Assembly: GCA_035699745.1 (NCBI GenBank)
Contig: DASSPH010000073.1
Span: 1 to 64,000 of the forward strand
DNA length: 64,000 nt
Source: Vicinamibacterales bacterium
Lineage (GTDB): Bacteria > Acidobacteriota > Vicinamibacteria > Vicinamibacterales > 2-12-FULL-66-21
Direction: 5' to 3'
A program made the translations under genes and the position numbers. Position 1 is the first letter of the stretch. Every line of letters begins with the position of its first letter. This document shows, one piece after another, positions 29,096 through 38,050 of the stretch. The notes below the pieces were generated by a model. The model was not told where the DNA came from. It worked only from the letters and a program-made list of their open reading frames with translations, and searched no databases.

Positions 29096-29845
29096 CTACG
29101 GCCTGGTCTTCAACAGGTTCATCAGCTCGATCGGCAGCGGGAAGATGATGGTCGAGTTCTTCTCGGCGGCGATCTCGGTCAGCGTCTGCAGGTAGCGCAG
29201 GGTGATCGTCATCGGCTCGATCGCCATCGCGGTCGCGGCCGCCGCGAGTTTCTCGGACGCTTCGAGCTCTCCGGCCGCGTGAATGATCTTAGCACGCTTC
29301 TCGCGCTCGGCTTCCGCCTGGCGGGCCATCGCACGCTGCATGTCGGGCGGCAGATCGACGTGCTTCACTTCGACCGACGAGACCTTGATCCCCCAGGGAT
29401 CGGTGTGCTGATCGAGGATCTGCTGCAGCTGCGCGTTCAGCCGCTCGCGCTCCGAGAGCAGGTCGTCGAGCTCGACCTGCCCGAGGACGCTGCGCAGCGT
29501 CGTCTGGGCCAGCTGCGAGGTGGCGTAGTGATAGCTCTCGACCTCGACGATGGCCTTGCGCGGATCCATGACGCGGAAGTAGACGACGGCGTTGACCTTC
29601 ACCGAGACGTTGTCGCGGGTGATGACGTCCTGCGACGGCACGTCCATGACGATCGTCCGCAGGCTCACCCGCGCCATCCTGTCGATCGGCGCGAAGACGA
29701 GAATCACCCCCGGCCCCTTCGGCAGCGGCAGCAGCTTGCCGAGCCGGAAGACGACGGCGCGCTCGTACTCGTTGATGATCTTGATCGAGCCGAGGACGTA
29801 GAAGACGAGGACCACCGCGATGATGAAGAACGGCGTACTCAGCAC
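29096..29845 (-). CDS. Slipin (stomatin/prohibitin-like SPFH protein)
   Basis: 249-residue membrane scaffold protein: N-terminal hydrophobic hairpin ([20 protein letters not shown]), the SPFH/band 7 domain ([40 protein letters not shown] type motifs) and a helical C-terminal region ([20 protein letters not shown]) for oligomerisation. Slipins and NfeD membrane proteases form conserved operon pairs, as here (the NfeD gene is 9 nt upstream). Likely organises a membrane microdomain and the protease. Confidence 0.95.
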   Translation of the reverse strand: MLSTPFFIIAVVLVFYVLGSIKIINEYERAVVFRLGKLLPLPKGPGVILVFAPIDRMARVSLRTIVMDVPSQDVITRDNVSVKVNAVVYFRVMDPRKAIVEVESYHYATSQLAQTTLRSVLGQVELDDLLSERERLNAQLQQILDQHTDPWGIKVSSVEVKHVDLPPDMQRAMARQAEAEREKRAKIIHAAGELEASEKLAAAATAMAIEPMTITLRYLQTLTEIAAEKNSTIIFPLPIELMNLLKTRP

Positions 29846-29854
29846 AGAACCCTC

Positions 29855-31156
29855 CTACTGACGTCTCACCGTCAGCACCAGGCCGTTGACCGCCGTCACC
29901 ATGACGCGATCGCCGGCGCCAATCGCGTCCGGCGACGTCGCGGTCCAGATCTCGCCGTGCGTGGAGACACGGCCCGTGCCTCCCGGCTCGATCGGTGTCA
30001 GCGCCTGGGCGAACGTCTGCAGCATACCGCTTTCCCCGGTGACCGCGGGCTGCGCCTGCGCCTTGACCCCCAGGCGGACCAGGAACAGCAGGATCGCGGC
30101 GAGCGTCAGGGTGAGCGGCAGGATCAGGCGGAGCCCGATCTGCATCTCGGGCAGCGGCGAGTCGATCAGCATCAGCGATCCGAACAGCAGGCTGGCGATG
30201 CCGCCTGCGGCGAGCAGGCCGTGGCTGACGATCTTGACTTCGAGGATGAGCAGCGCGAAGCCGAGCAGGATCAGCAGCAGGCCGGCGTAGCTCACCGGCA
30301 GCACCTGCAGCGCGAAGAACGCGAGCAGCAGACAGATCCCGCCGACGACCCCGGGCGCCACCGCGCCGGGGCTCCACAGTTCGATCGTCAGCCCGAGCGT
30401 GCCGAGGGTCAGCAGCAGATACGCGATCTGTGGATGGGCGAGCGCCGACAGGATCTTCTGCGGCAGCGTCATCTCTGCCTGCTCGATCGACGCGTTCGCG
30501 AGCTTCAGCGTCACGGTGCTGCCGTCGAAGCGGCGAATGGTGCGGCCGTCCAGCTTCCGGATCAGGTCGGCGACGTCGGCGGCGATGACGTCCACCAGCG
30601 GCGGCGACGCCGTCGACGCTTCCTGCTCGGTGAAGGACCGGCTTTCGGTGACGCCCTGCTCCACCAGGGGAACGTTGCGTCCGCGCTGCGCCGCCAGCGT
30701 GCGGGCGTAGGCCGCGGTGTCCGAGGCCATCTTCTTCGCCATCACGTCGTCGATCTTCTCGCCGTTGCCGGCGACGGGATGCGCCGCGCCGATGTGCGTC
30801 CCCGGCGACATCGCGGCGACGTCGGCGGCGATGGTGATGAGAAAGCCGGCGGACGCGGCGCGGTTGCCGGAGGGCCCGACGAACACGGCAACCGGGGTCT
30901 TCGACGCGATCATCGCGTTGATGATGTCGCGGGTGGAGTCGAGCAGGCCGCCGGGCGTGCGGAGCGTGAAGACCGTCAGGGACGCGCCGGCGGCGTCGGC
31001 GCGCGCGATCACCGATCGCATGAATTCGGAGCTGACGGGGTGGATGATCCCGTCGACCGTGGCCGTGTAGACGACGGGGGCGCGGTCCCGCGCGGCGGAG
31101 AGCATCCCCGCCACCGCGATCAATCCGATTGTCGTGAGCAGCCGTGCGTGTCGCAT
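29855..31156 (-). CDS. NfeD family membrane-bound ClpP-class serine protease
   Basis: 433 residues (NfeD1b type): signal/anchor (LLTTIGLIAVAGMLSAA), an N-terminal ClpP/crotonase-fold protease domain (VYTATVDGIIHPVSSEFMRS, the oxyanion segment RTPGGLLDSTRDIINAM, nucleophile serine in SGNRAASAGFLITIAADVAA), four membrane helices (about 240-360) and a C-terminal OB-fold NfeD domain (GGTGRVSTHGEIWTATSPDA). Cleaves slipin C-termini in characterised archaeal relatives. The ATG at 31156 is preferred over a GTG 12 nt upstream because GGTGGGGGTGG then acts as ribosome binding site. Confidence 0.93.
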   Translation of the reverse strand: MRHARLLTTIGLIAVAGMLSAARDRAPVVYTATVDGIIHPVSSEFMRSVIARADAAGASLTVFTLRTPGGLLDSTRDIINAMIASKTPVAVFVGPSGNRAASAGFLITIAADVAAMSPGTHIGAAHPVAGNGEKIDDVMAKKMASDTAAYARTLAAQRGRNVPLVEQGVTESRSFTEQEASTASPPLVDVIAADVADLIRKLDGRTIRRFDGSTVTLKLANASIEQAEMTLPQKILSALAHPQIAYLLLTLGTLGLTIELWSPGAVAPGVVGGICLLLAFFALQVLPVSYAGLLLILLGFALLILEVKIVSHGLLAAGGIASLLFGSLMLIDSPLPEMQIGLRLILPLTLTLAAILLFLVRLGVKAQAQPAVTGESGMLQTFAQALTPIEPGGTGRVSTHGEIWTATSPDAIGAGDRVMVTAVNGLVLTVRRQ

Positions 31157-31202
31157 AACCACCCCCACCTGGGCCCGACCCTGGCGGTCGGGCGTCCACG
31201 AA

Positions 31203-32798
31203 TCAGCCGCCCCCTTCGATACGCCGCAGCATCGTTGCCGCCTCCAGGGACGTCGGATCCATCGCCAGCGCCTTCTGCGCGTGCGTCCGCGCCGAGGCGG
31301 TGTCCTTCAGCCGGAGATACGCGTCCGCCAGGGCGACGCGCGCGGTCGGCGTGTCCTTGCTCCAGATCGAAATCTTCAGAGCCGCCACCGCATCCTGCGG
31401 CCGTCCGCCGCGAAGGTCGATCCGCCCGAGGAGCAGGTGCGCCTCCGCCTCGTACGGCGACAGGAACACGGCGCGGCGCAGCTCGCCGGCGGCCTCGCGA
31501 TCGCGTTCCTGCTCGTAGAGCCGGCGGCCGCGCTCGAGATGAAACCGCGCCAGCTCCTGTTGATCCCGCTGTGCGGTGGAGGTGATGGCGCGATCGATGA
31601 CGCTGCCTCGGACCGGATCCATGTCCTGCCGCGCGCGTTCGAGGCCGCGGGGCAGGCGATCGCCGGCCGCCGCGGCATCGGCATGCCGCGTCGACAACTG
31701 CTGCGCCAGCTCACGCTCGCGCGCGGCCTCGACCGTGCTGCCCGACGAGTCGAGCGCGGCGGCGAGGACGACGTGCGCGTCGCCGTCGGCGGGGTTGCGG
31801 CGCAGCGCCTCGCGCAGCCAGTAGATCGCGCCCTGCGGATCGCGATCGAGCGCGTAGGCGTAGCCGAGATTGAACAGGATGTCCGGATCGTCGGGGTCGA
31901 GCTCCGCCGCCTTGGTCAGGAAGTAGGTCGGCCGGCCGGCCTCCGTCCCGCCGCGGCGGATCTGGATCACGCCGAGGTTGTTGAAGATGGCGGCGGACGG
32001 CTCCGCGTCGTTCAGCGCCTTCAGCGTCGTGAACGCGTCGTCGAACTGCTGCAATTCCGTCATCGACACCGCCGAAACGAACCGCGCGCGGCGGGACCAG
32101 CGCGCCTTTTCGTTCACGGCGCGCACGGCCGCGAGAGCGGCGGCGTGGTCTCCCTGCGCGGTGCGGACCTCCCAGAGCGCCAGACGCGCGCGATCGTACC
32201 CGGGCTCCAGCTTCAGGGCCGCTTCGAGGAACGCGGCCTGGCTGGCGGGCTGTTCGGCGAGCAGCCCCTTCACGAACTGTTCGAAGGCCTGCAGCGACGG
32301 CGCCGGACCGGCGCCCGCGTCCGAGCCGCCGGGCACGAGGCGGCGCGCCGCGCGCTGGACGACGGCGAAGAGGTCTGCGAGACGGCCGCGCTCGACGATC
32401 TCCCCGTCCGCGCGCCCGACGTCGATGCGGATCGAGCGTCCCCGGATGGTGAACGCATCCCCGTCGACCGACACTTCTCCGGCAATCACCTGCGAAGCGC
32501 CGACGATCTCGCCGACCTTGATCACGGTCGCGCGGCTCAACACCGCGCTGGCGGGCAGGTGCAGCTGTTCGTAGGCGCGCTCGCGGGACGTGCGGGTGAT
32601 CGCGCCCAGGGCGCGCGCGTTGATGTCGTCGGCGATGAGGAGCGCGACCCCTTCGCCGAGCCAGTACGTCCGCCCGTCGCGCGGCGGGGCCTCGAACGGC
32701 ACGACGAGGATCCGCGGCGCCGGCAGCGGCGGCACCGGCGAGGCCTGGTCCGCGGCCGGAGCCGCGGTCGCGAGCAGCGCCAGCAGCGGCAGCATCAT
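31203..32798 (-). CDS. Secreted/periplasmic TPR-repeat protein
   Basis: 531 residues. Signal peptide (MMLPLLALLATAAPAADQAS), an N-terminal domain of about 130 residues resembling the TolB-N-like sensing fold (RILVVPFEAPPRDGRTYWLG, VIAGEVSVDGDAFTIRGRSI), then many TPR repeats (for example AIFNNLGVIQIRRGG, DILFNLGYAYALDRD, AEAHLLLGRIDLRGG). The ATG at 32798 overlaps the stop of the V4R-like gene (ATGA). Possibly a scaffold for envelope or pilus-like machinery; the target is unknown. Next downstream is the NfeD-slipin pair, 46 bp away. Confidence 0.85.
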   Translation of the reverse strand: MMLPLLALLATAAPAADQASPVPPLPAPRILVVPFEAPPRDGRTYWLGEGVALLIADDINARALGAITRTSRERAYEQLHLPASAVLSRATVIKVGEIVGASQVIAGEVSVDGDAFTIRGRSIRIDVGRADGEIVERGRLADLFAVVQRAARRLVPGGSDAGAGPAPSLQAFEQFVKGLLAEQPASQAAFLEAALKLEPGYDRARLALWEVRTAQGDHAAALAAVRAVNEKARWSRRARFVSAVSMTELQQFDDAFTTLKALNDAEPSAAIFNNLGVIQIRRGGTEAGRPTYFLTKAAELDPDDPDILFNLGYAYALDRDPQGAIYWLREALRRNPADGDAHVVLAAALDSSGSTVEAARERELAQQLSTRHADAAAAGDRLPRGLERARQDMDPVRGSVIDRAITSTAQRDQQELARFHLERGRRLYEQERDREAAGELRRAVFLSPYEAEAHLLLGRIDLRGGRPQDAVAALKISIWSKDTPTARVALADAYLRLKDTASARTHAQKALAMDPTSLEAATMLRRIEGGG

Positions 32799-33394
32799 GC
32801 GGCAACCGCGCGATCGTTGGCGCGCCCGTCGAGCGTCACGGATAACACGCAGGCGCGGCTGCCCCCGGCGGCGCGGCACTCGTTGACGCGGGCGTCGGCG
32901 GTCACGTCGAACAGCCGCAGCACGCCGCCGATGGCCGCCGCATAGAACCCGCACAGGGGCTCCATCGACGCCTCGCGCACCTCGCAGAACAACGACCCGC
33001 GCAGATCCACCGTCACCACGCCGCGCCTGATCCTGGTGATGGCGCGCGAGCTCGGGTAGGTGGCTCGGACCAGCGCGCGCGCGGTGCGCAGCGCCGCCCG
33101 CGCGCGAAGGGCGGCGGGAAGCGCGCGGACGATGCGGCGTTCGTAGGCCGGCACGTTCTCGAACGTCCACGCCGCGGCGTATTCACCGGCGCGCTGCGTG
33201 ATCAGGCCGTAGGCGTGCCCCTCGGTGCGGAGAAAGCTGAGCACCGCGGTGAGCGGCGCCAGCCCGATCGTCCCCTCGCGCAGCCCGGCCACGTTCAGCC
33301 AGTTCTCGTAGAACTCGAGCCGCGTCGGCAGCAGATCCGCGATCGCCTGGTGCAGGCTGGCGACCAGCACACGACCGATCCTGGATTCAGTCAT
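32795..33394 (-). CDS. V4R-like (4-vinyl reductase fold) protein
   Basis: 199 residues from ATG 33394. The C-terminal part reads LRGSLFCEVREASMEPLCGF, YAAAIGGVLRLFDVTADARV and NECRAAGGSRACVLSVTL, which matches the V4R pattern of conserved cysteines (C-x-F/Y near a helix, then E-C-x-A-x-G-x-x-x-C). V4R domains bind small hydrophobic or heme-like ligands, or zinc. The N-terminus is helical (YENWLNVAGLREGTIGLAPL). First gene of the TPR-NfeD-slipin-SPOR-lnt-prfB run. Its start codon overlaps that of the divergent mobA in the tetramer CATG. Family call is tentative; the TIGR02265-type myxobacterial family is an alternative. Confidence 0.6.
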   Translation of the reverse strand: MTESRIGRVLVASLHQAIADLLPTRLEFYENWLNVAGLREGTIGLAPLTAVLSFLRTEGHAYGLITQRAGEYAAAWTFENVPAYERRIVRALPAALRARAALRTARALVRATYPSSRAITRIRRGVVTVDLRGSLFCEVREASMEPLCGFYAAAIGGVLRLFDVTADARVNECRAAGGSRACVLSVTLDGRANDRAVAA

Positions 33395-34043
33395 GGTAAC
33401 TTCGCATGTGGCACTCGGCGTCTCGGCGGCCATCCTTGCCGGCGGCCGCGCGCGGCGGCTGGGCGGCGCCGACAAAGCGTCGCTGACCGTCGGACGCGCG
33501 CGCATCATCGATCGACAGCTTGCAGCGCTCTCGGCGGTGGCGGACGACATCCGGATCGTGTGCAACGATCCCCGGCGCTACGCCGATCTCGGGATCCGCG
33601 TGATCGCGGATGCCATCCCGGGCGCCGGCCCGCTGGGCGGGATCTACAGCGCGCTGCTGGACGCGGCGCACGAGCACGTGCTGATCGTCGCCTGCGATCT
33701 GCCGTTCGTGACCGCCGCGCTGCTCGAACGGCTGGCGGCGGAAAGTCTCGGCTGGCCGGAGACCGATGCCGTGGTGCCCCGCTCCGCGCGCGGACTGGAG
33801 CCGCTGTGCGCCGTCTACCGGAGGCGCTGCGCGGCGGCGGCCAGACGCCGCATCGAACAGGGAACGCTTCAGGCCGCTGGACTGCTGGAGGACGTGAGGG
33901 CGCGCATCCTGGAACCGGATGCGCTGGCGCCCTACGACGAAGGCGCGCTCTTCGAGAACGTCAACACGCCGCATGATCACCAACGCGCCAGGGGTTGGGT
34001 TGAACTGAATGAGAAACCGTCCAAAGATCGTATCACGGAATAA
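33393..34043 (+). CDS. mobA: Molybdenum cofactor guanylyltransferase MobA
   Basis: Links GMP to molybdopterin. 216 residues with the nucleotidyltransferase signature AAILAGGRARRLGGADKASL, the GTP-binding segment GPLGGIYSALLDAA, metal/substrate loop VACDLPFVTAALLERL and a C-terminal FENVNTPHDHQRA. The ATG at 33393 overlaps the divergent V4R-like start codon; a GTG at 33408 nearer to the conserved AAILAGG is a possible alternative. It is followed after 6 nt by argS. Confidence 0.93.
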   Translation: MVTSHVALGVSAAILAGGRARRLGGADKASLTVGRARIIDRQLAALSAVADDIRIVCNDPRRYADLGIRVIADAIPGAGPLGGIYSALLDAAHEHVLIVACDLPFVTAALLERLAAESLGWPETDAVVPRSARGLEPLCAVYRRRCAAAARRRIEQGTLQAAGLLEDVRARILEPDALAPYDEGALFENVNTPHDHQRARGWVELNEKPSKDRITE

Positions 34044-34049
34044 TTTACT

Positions 34050-36071
34050 GTGATTCTGCCCGTCCACGACCTCGTTCGCCGCCGCATCGCCGACACGGTC
34101 GGCCGCCTCTACAACCTGTCTCCGGACGATCCCGCCGTCGCCGATCCGGCGCTCGAGACCCCGCCCAGGCGGGCGCTCGGCGACATCGCCGTCCCGGTCG
34201 CCTTCGCGCTGGCGCGCCGCCTGCGCAAGGCGCCGCGCGCCATCGCGCAGGAGCTCGCCGCGGCCCTCGGCGCGATCGACGGCATCAGCCGGGTCGAGGC
34301 CGCGCCGAACGGATATCTCAACCTGTTTCTCGATCGTCCCTACTGGCTCAGGCAGTGGCTCGGGCCGCGAACGTCGAGCGGCTCGCCGGGGGATCGCAGC
34401 AAGACGATCGTGGAACACACCGCGATCAACCCGAACAAGGCGGCGCACATCGGCCACCTGCGCAACGCCACGACCGGCGACGCGTTCGGCCGGCTGCTGC
34501 GGTTTCAGGGGCGCGAGGTCGAGATCCAGAACTACATCGACGACACCGGCGTCCAGGTTGCCGACGTCGTCGTCGGGTTCCGCGAGCTGGAGCGCAAGAC
34601 GCTCGACGAGGTCCGCACGCTCGCCGGCACGACGCGCTTCGATTACTACTGCTGGGATCTCTACGCCAGGGTCACGGAGTGGTACGAGGGGGACAAGGAA
34701 CGGCTGAAGATCCGCAGCGCCGCACTGCACGCCATCGAGCACGGCGGCAACGACACTGCGGCCATGGCGGCGTTCATCGCCGACCGCATCGTCCGCTGCC
34801 ACCTGCAGACCATGCGGCGCCTGAACATCGGCTACGACCTCCTCACTTGGGAGGGGGACATCCTGCGGCTCCACTTCTGGTCGCACGCGTTCGAGTTCCT
34901 CAAGAAGACCGGCGAGGTCTACCTGCAGACCGACGGCAAGCTCGCCGGCTGCTGGGTGATGAAGATCGAAGACGAGCCCGACGCACCGGACACCGGAACG
35001 CGGGAAGCGGCCGGCGAGCCCGACGACAGCGAGCCCAGGGAAAAGGTGATCGTGAGGTCCGACGGCACCGTCACCTACGTCGGCAAGGACATGGCGTATC
35101 AGATGTGGAAGTTCGGCGTGCTCGGCAAGGACTTCCACTACCGCATCTTCGAGACCGACCCGGACGGGCGGGTGCTGTTCTCGACGACGTCGGATCCCGC
35201 CGCCGACGTCCAGGGGCACCCGCAGTTCGGGCGCGCCTCGATGGTGTGCAACGTCATCGACACGCGGCAGGCGTACCTGCAGAAACTGCTGAAACAGGCG
35301 CTCGCCGCGCTCGGGTTCGAGCAGCAGGCGCGGCAATCGGTGCACTACTCGTACGAGATGGTGGCCCTCACTCACAGCACGGCGCGCGAGCTCGGCTACG
35401 AGCCGAGCGAAGACGGCGGCAAGCCGTTCGTCGAGGTCTCGGGGCGTAAAGGGCTCGGCGTCAAGGCGGACGACCTGATCGATCGCCTCACCGCCAAGGC
35501 CGCGGCGGAAGTCGCCAAGCGCAATCCGGAGTTCAGTCCCGAAGACGTCCGCCGCACCGCCGAGACCATTGCCGTCGCCGCGGTTCGCTACTTCATGGTC
35601 AAGTTCTCGCGCGGCAAGGTCATCGCGTTCGACATCGACGAAGCGCTCAGCTTCGAAGGTGAGAGCGGCCCGTACCTGCAATACGCCGTCGTGCGTGCGA
35701 ACAACATCTTCGGCAAGCTGAAAGAGCGCGAAGGGGTGGACGCCGCGGCCGTCAGGTCGGCCCTGCCCTCGCTGGCGCCCGACGCGCTGGTCAACGGCGA
35801 GGACGCGGATGAATTATGGGGCCTGGTGCTCGAAGCGGCACGCCTGGACGACGTGGTGGATCAGGCGGTGCGGACGCTGGAGCTCTCCGTGGTCGCCAAG
35901 TACGCGTTCGGGCTCGCCCAGCAGTTCAACGCGTTCTACCACGTCTATCCCGTACTCAAGGAAGACCGCGCCGACGTGCGGCTCTGGCGCGCCGCCGCGA
36001 TCGCCTACTACCGGCAGCAGCTCACGCAGGCCCTCGATCTGATGGGGTGCCGCGTGCCGGAGCGGATGTGA
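34050..36071 (+). CDS. argS: Arginyl-tRNA synthetase
   Basis: 673 residues, class I. N-terminal Add-1 domain (ALGDIAVPVAFALARRLRKA), HIGH motif at 133 (AAHIGHLRNATTGDAFGR), QNYIDDTGVQVADVVVGFRE, the degenerate KMSKS-equivalent GRKGLGVKADDLIDRL, and the C-terminal anticodon domain ending with the family's MGCRVPERM. The length is above the common 550-590 because of an insert around 300-330 (EPDAPDTGTREAAGEPDDSE). GTG start, 6 nt after mobA. The stop overlaps the next start (TGATG). Confidence 0.96.
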   Translation: MILPVHDLVRRRIADTVGRLYNLSPDDPAVADPALETPPRRALGDIAVPVAFALARRLRKAPRAIAQELAAALGAIDGISRVEAAPNGYLNLFLDRPYWLRQWLGPRTSSGSPGDRSKTIVEHTAINPNKAAHIGHLRNATTGDAFGRLLRFQGREVEIQNYIDDTGVQVADVVVGFRELERKTLDEVRTLAGTTRFDYYCWDLYARVTEWYEGDKERLKIRSAALHAIEHGGNDTAAMAAFIADRIVRCHLQTMRRLNIGYDLLTWEGDILRLHFWSHAFEFLKKTGEVYLQTDGKLAGCWVMKIEDEPDAPDTGTREAAGEPDDSEPREKVIVRSDGTVTYVGKDMAYQMWKFGVLGKDFHYRIFETDPDGRVLFSTTSDPAADVQGHPQFGRASMVCNVIDTRQAYLQKLLKQALAALGFEQQARQSVHYSYEMVALTHSTARELGYEPSEDGGKPFVEVSGRKGLGVKADDLIDRLTAKAAAEVAKRNPEFSPEDVRRTAETIAVAAVRYFMVKFSRGKVIAFDIDEALSFEGESGPYLQYAVVRANNIFGKLKEREGVDAAAVRSALPSLAPDALVNGEDADELWGLVLEAARLDDVVDQAVRTLELSVVAKYAFGLAQQFNAFYHVYPVLKEDRADVRLWRAAAIAYYRQQLTQALDLMGCRVPERM

Positions 36072-36772
36072 TGGCCGCCCGCATCGGCATCACACCGTGC
36101 AGCCGGCTGGACGACTACGTCGAGTCGGTGAAGCGCGCCGGCGGCGAGCCGATCGTCCTGCGCGACTCCGACGACCCGGCACGAGTCATCGGCAGTCTCG
36201 ACGGCCTGCTGCTGACCGGCGGCCTCGACGTCGACCCCTCGCTCTACGCGGAAACGCCGCACGAGACGACGCAGGCGGCGCCGGAGCGGGATCGCTTCGA
36301 GGTCCCGCTGTCGAAGGCCGCGATGGCGGAGGATCTCCCGATCTTCGCCATCTGCCGCGGCGTCCAGGTGCTGAACGTCGCCGGCGGCGGATCGCTCGTC
36401 CAGGACATCCCGTCCGCGGTGGAGACGGATCTGAATCATGCGGTGGACGTGCCGAAGGATCATCACGCCCACCCCGTGAAGATTGCTCCCGGCTCCCGCC
36501 TCGCCGCAGCGCTCGGTCCCGAAGCCGACCTGGAGACGTGCCCCGTCAACAGCCGCCATCATCAGTCGGTGGCGCGCGTCGCACCGCAGTTCGTCGTCTC
36601 TGCCGTGTCTCCGGACGGCGTGGTCGAAGCGATCGAGCGGCCGGACCGGACGTTCTGCGTCGGCGTGCAGTGGCACCCCGAGAACTTCGTCGACAGCGGC
36701 GAGTTCTCCGGACTGTTCAAGGAGTTCGTCGCCGCGGCGTCGAAGCGGCGCCGCGCCGCTAGGCGCGGATGA
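36071..36772 (+). CDS. Gamma-glutamyl-gamma-aminobutyrate hydrolase family protein (peptidase C26)
   Basis: 233-residue class I glutamine amidotransferase-like hydrolase of the PuuD/C26 type. Nucleophile C95 in PIFAICRGVQVLNVAGGGSL, histidine H202 and glutamate E204 in VGVQWHPENF; the oxyanion GG is in LLLTGGLDVDPSLY. ATG overlaps the argS stop (TGATG). The 3' end overlaps the convergent methyltransferase gene by 14 bp. Substrate probably a gamma-glutamyl amide; unproven. Confidence 0.9.
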   Translation: MAARIGITPCSRLDDYVESVKRAGGEPIVLRDSDDPARVIGSLDGLLLTGGLDVDPSLYAETPHETTQAAPERDRFEVPLSKAAMAEDLPIFAICRGVQVLNVAGGGSLVQDIPSAVETDLNHAVDVPKDHHAHPVKIAPGSRLAAALGPEADLETCPVNSRHHQSVARVAPQFVVSAVSPDGVVEAIERPDRTFCVGVQWHPENFVDSGEFSGLFKEFVAAASKRRRAARRG

Positions 36773-38048
36773 ACACGGCGAGGGTCTCGACGTGCGGCGT
36801 GTTCGGGAAGAGGTCGAACGCGCGCACGCCCTCCAGACGATAGCCCGCGTCGAGCATCTTGCGGGCATCGCGGGCCAGCGTCGCCGGATCGCACGAGACG
36901 TAGACGATCCGGGCCGGCCGCTGACGGAGCAGCCGATCGGCTGCCTCCTTCGACAGGCCGGTTCGCGGCGGATCGATCACGATCGTCACTTCACGGTGCG
37001 CGGCGCGCGCGCTCAGGTAGTCCTCGACGCGTTGAATGCGTGCCTTCAGACGCGGTGCGTGAGGACGTGCGTTCTCGCGCAGGTCCGCCCCGCCGGCACG
37101 ATCCCCTTCCACCGCCGTGATCTCCGATCGCCCCGCCGCCGCCAGTGCGGCGGAGAACAGTCCTACGCCGGCATACAAGTCGAGCACCTCGCCGTCGTCC
37201 GGAACGGCGCCGACTACGGCCGTCACCAGGTCCCGCAGCAGAAAGCGGTTGCCCTGAAAGAACGACTCCGCGTGACGCTGGAGGACTGCACCGCTGGCGT
37301 CGTCTGCGACGAGCGCGGAGAGCGGATCCCGGACGATGGGATCGCCTGCGACGAGCGCTTCGCCGGCGGCGGTACGTGCGCTGATGCCGCGCAGGCCGGC
37401 GGCGGCGGCGTGCCGCTCCAGCGACGCCGTGGTCGGCCGCGCGCCCGGCGCGAGATCGAGATGAACCGCCCGCTCGGTGGCGGCGATGTTCTCCGTCACC
37501 GCGATGGAGGTCACCGCCCCGGCCGTGTCACGTTCCAGCGCCTCGGCGAGGGCCGTCACTGCCGAGACCGCGGCGTCGCCGAGTTGATGCGTCCCGCCGG
37601 CATCGCACAACTCGTGCGTGCCCTCGCGATAGAAGCCGGCGCGTCCGGCGCGGACGTGGAACCGCGCCCGCATGCGGTAGCCCTCTTCAGGGGAGCCGGC
37701 TACGGACACCGCGTTCTCGATCGGGTGACGCCCGAGCCGGGCAAACGCATCGCGAATCACGTCGGATTTGATCGCGAGCTGCCGGTCGTAGCGAATGTGA
37801 GAGTAGAGCGCGCCGCCGCAGAGCGGGTCGGGTCCGGAGGGCCGCCGATCGGGCGACGGCTCGACGACCTCGCGCGTCACCGCGAAGGCCATCTGCCTTT
37901 CCGCGCGTTCGATCCACGCGCGCACCCGCTCGCCGGGGATCGCGCCGCGCACGAGCACGACCTGGCCGAGATGCCGCGCGATCATCCGCCCGCCGGCCGC
38001 CGGCTTCTCGATGACGAGCGCGACCTCCTGCCCTTCGGCAAGGCTCAT
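36759..38048 (-). CDS. TrmA/RlmD-family (RumA-like) RNA 5-methyluridine methyltransferase
   Basis: 429 residues. N-terminal TRAM domain (QVVLVRGAIPGERVRAWIER), then the SAM-methyltransferase part: ESFFQGNRFLLRDLV, VLDLYAGVGLFSAALAAAG (SAM motif I), TIVIDPPRTGLSKEA, catalytic cysteine in IVYVSCDPATLARDARKM and the C-terminal FDLFPNTPHVETLAVF. The four cysteines of an iron-sulphur cluster seen in E. coli RlmD are not obvious here (only one, in DPLCGG), so the cluster may be absent. RlmD and RlmC cannot be separated by eye. Confidence 0.9.
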   Translation of the reverse strand: MSLAEGQEVALVIEKPAAGGRMIARHLGQVVLVRGAIPGERVRAWIERAERQMAFAVTREVVEPSPDRRPSGPDPLCGGALYSHIRYDRQLAIKSDVIRDAFARLGRHPIENAVSVAGSPEEGYRMRARFHVRAGRAGFYREGTHELCDAGGTHQLGDAAVSAVTALAEALERDTAGAVTSIAVTENIAATERAVHLDLAPGARPTTASLERHAAAAGLRGISARTAAGEALVAGDPIVRDPLSALVADDASGAVLQRHAESFFQGNRFLLRDLVTAVVGAVPDDGEVLDLYAGVGLFSAALAAAGRSEITAVEGDRAGGADLRENARPHAPRLKARIQRVEDYLSARAAHREVTIVIDPPRTGLSKEAADRLLRQRPARIVYVSCDPATLARDARKMLDAGYRLEGVRAFDLFPNTPHVETLAVFIRA

Positions 38049-38050
38049 GG

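Noticed and set aside
28904-31585. 893-codon plus-strand open frame
   Set aside because: Antisense to slipin, NfeD and SPOR genes with clear motifs; composition is that of a GC shadow.
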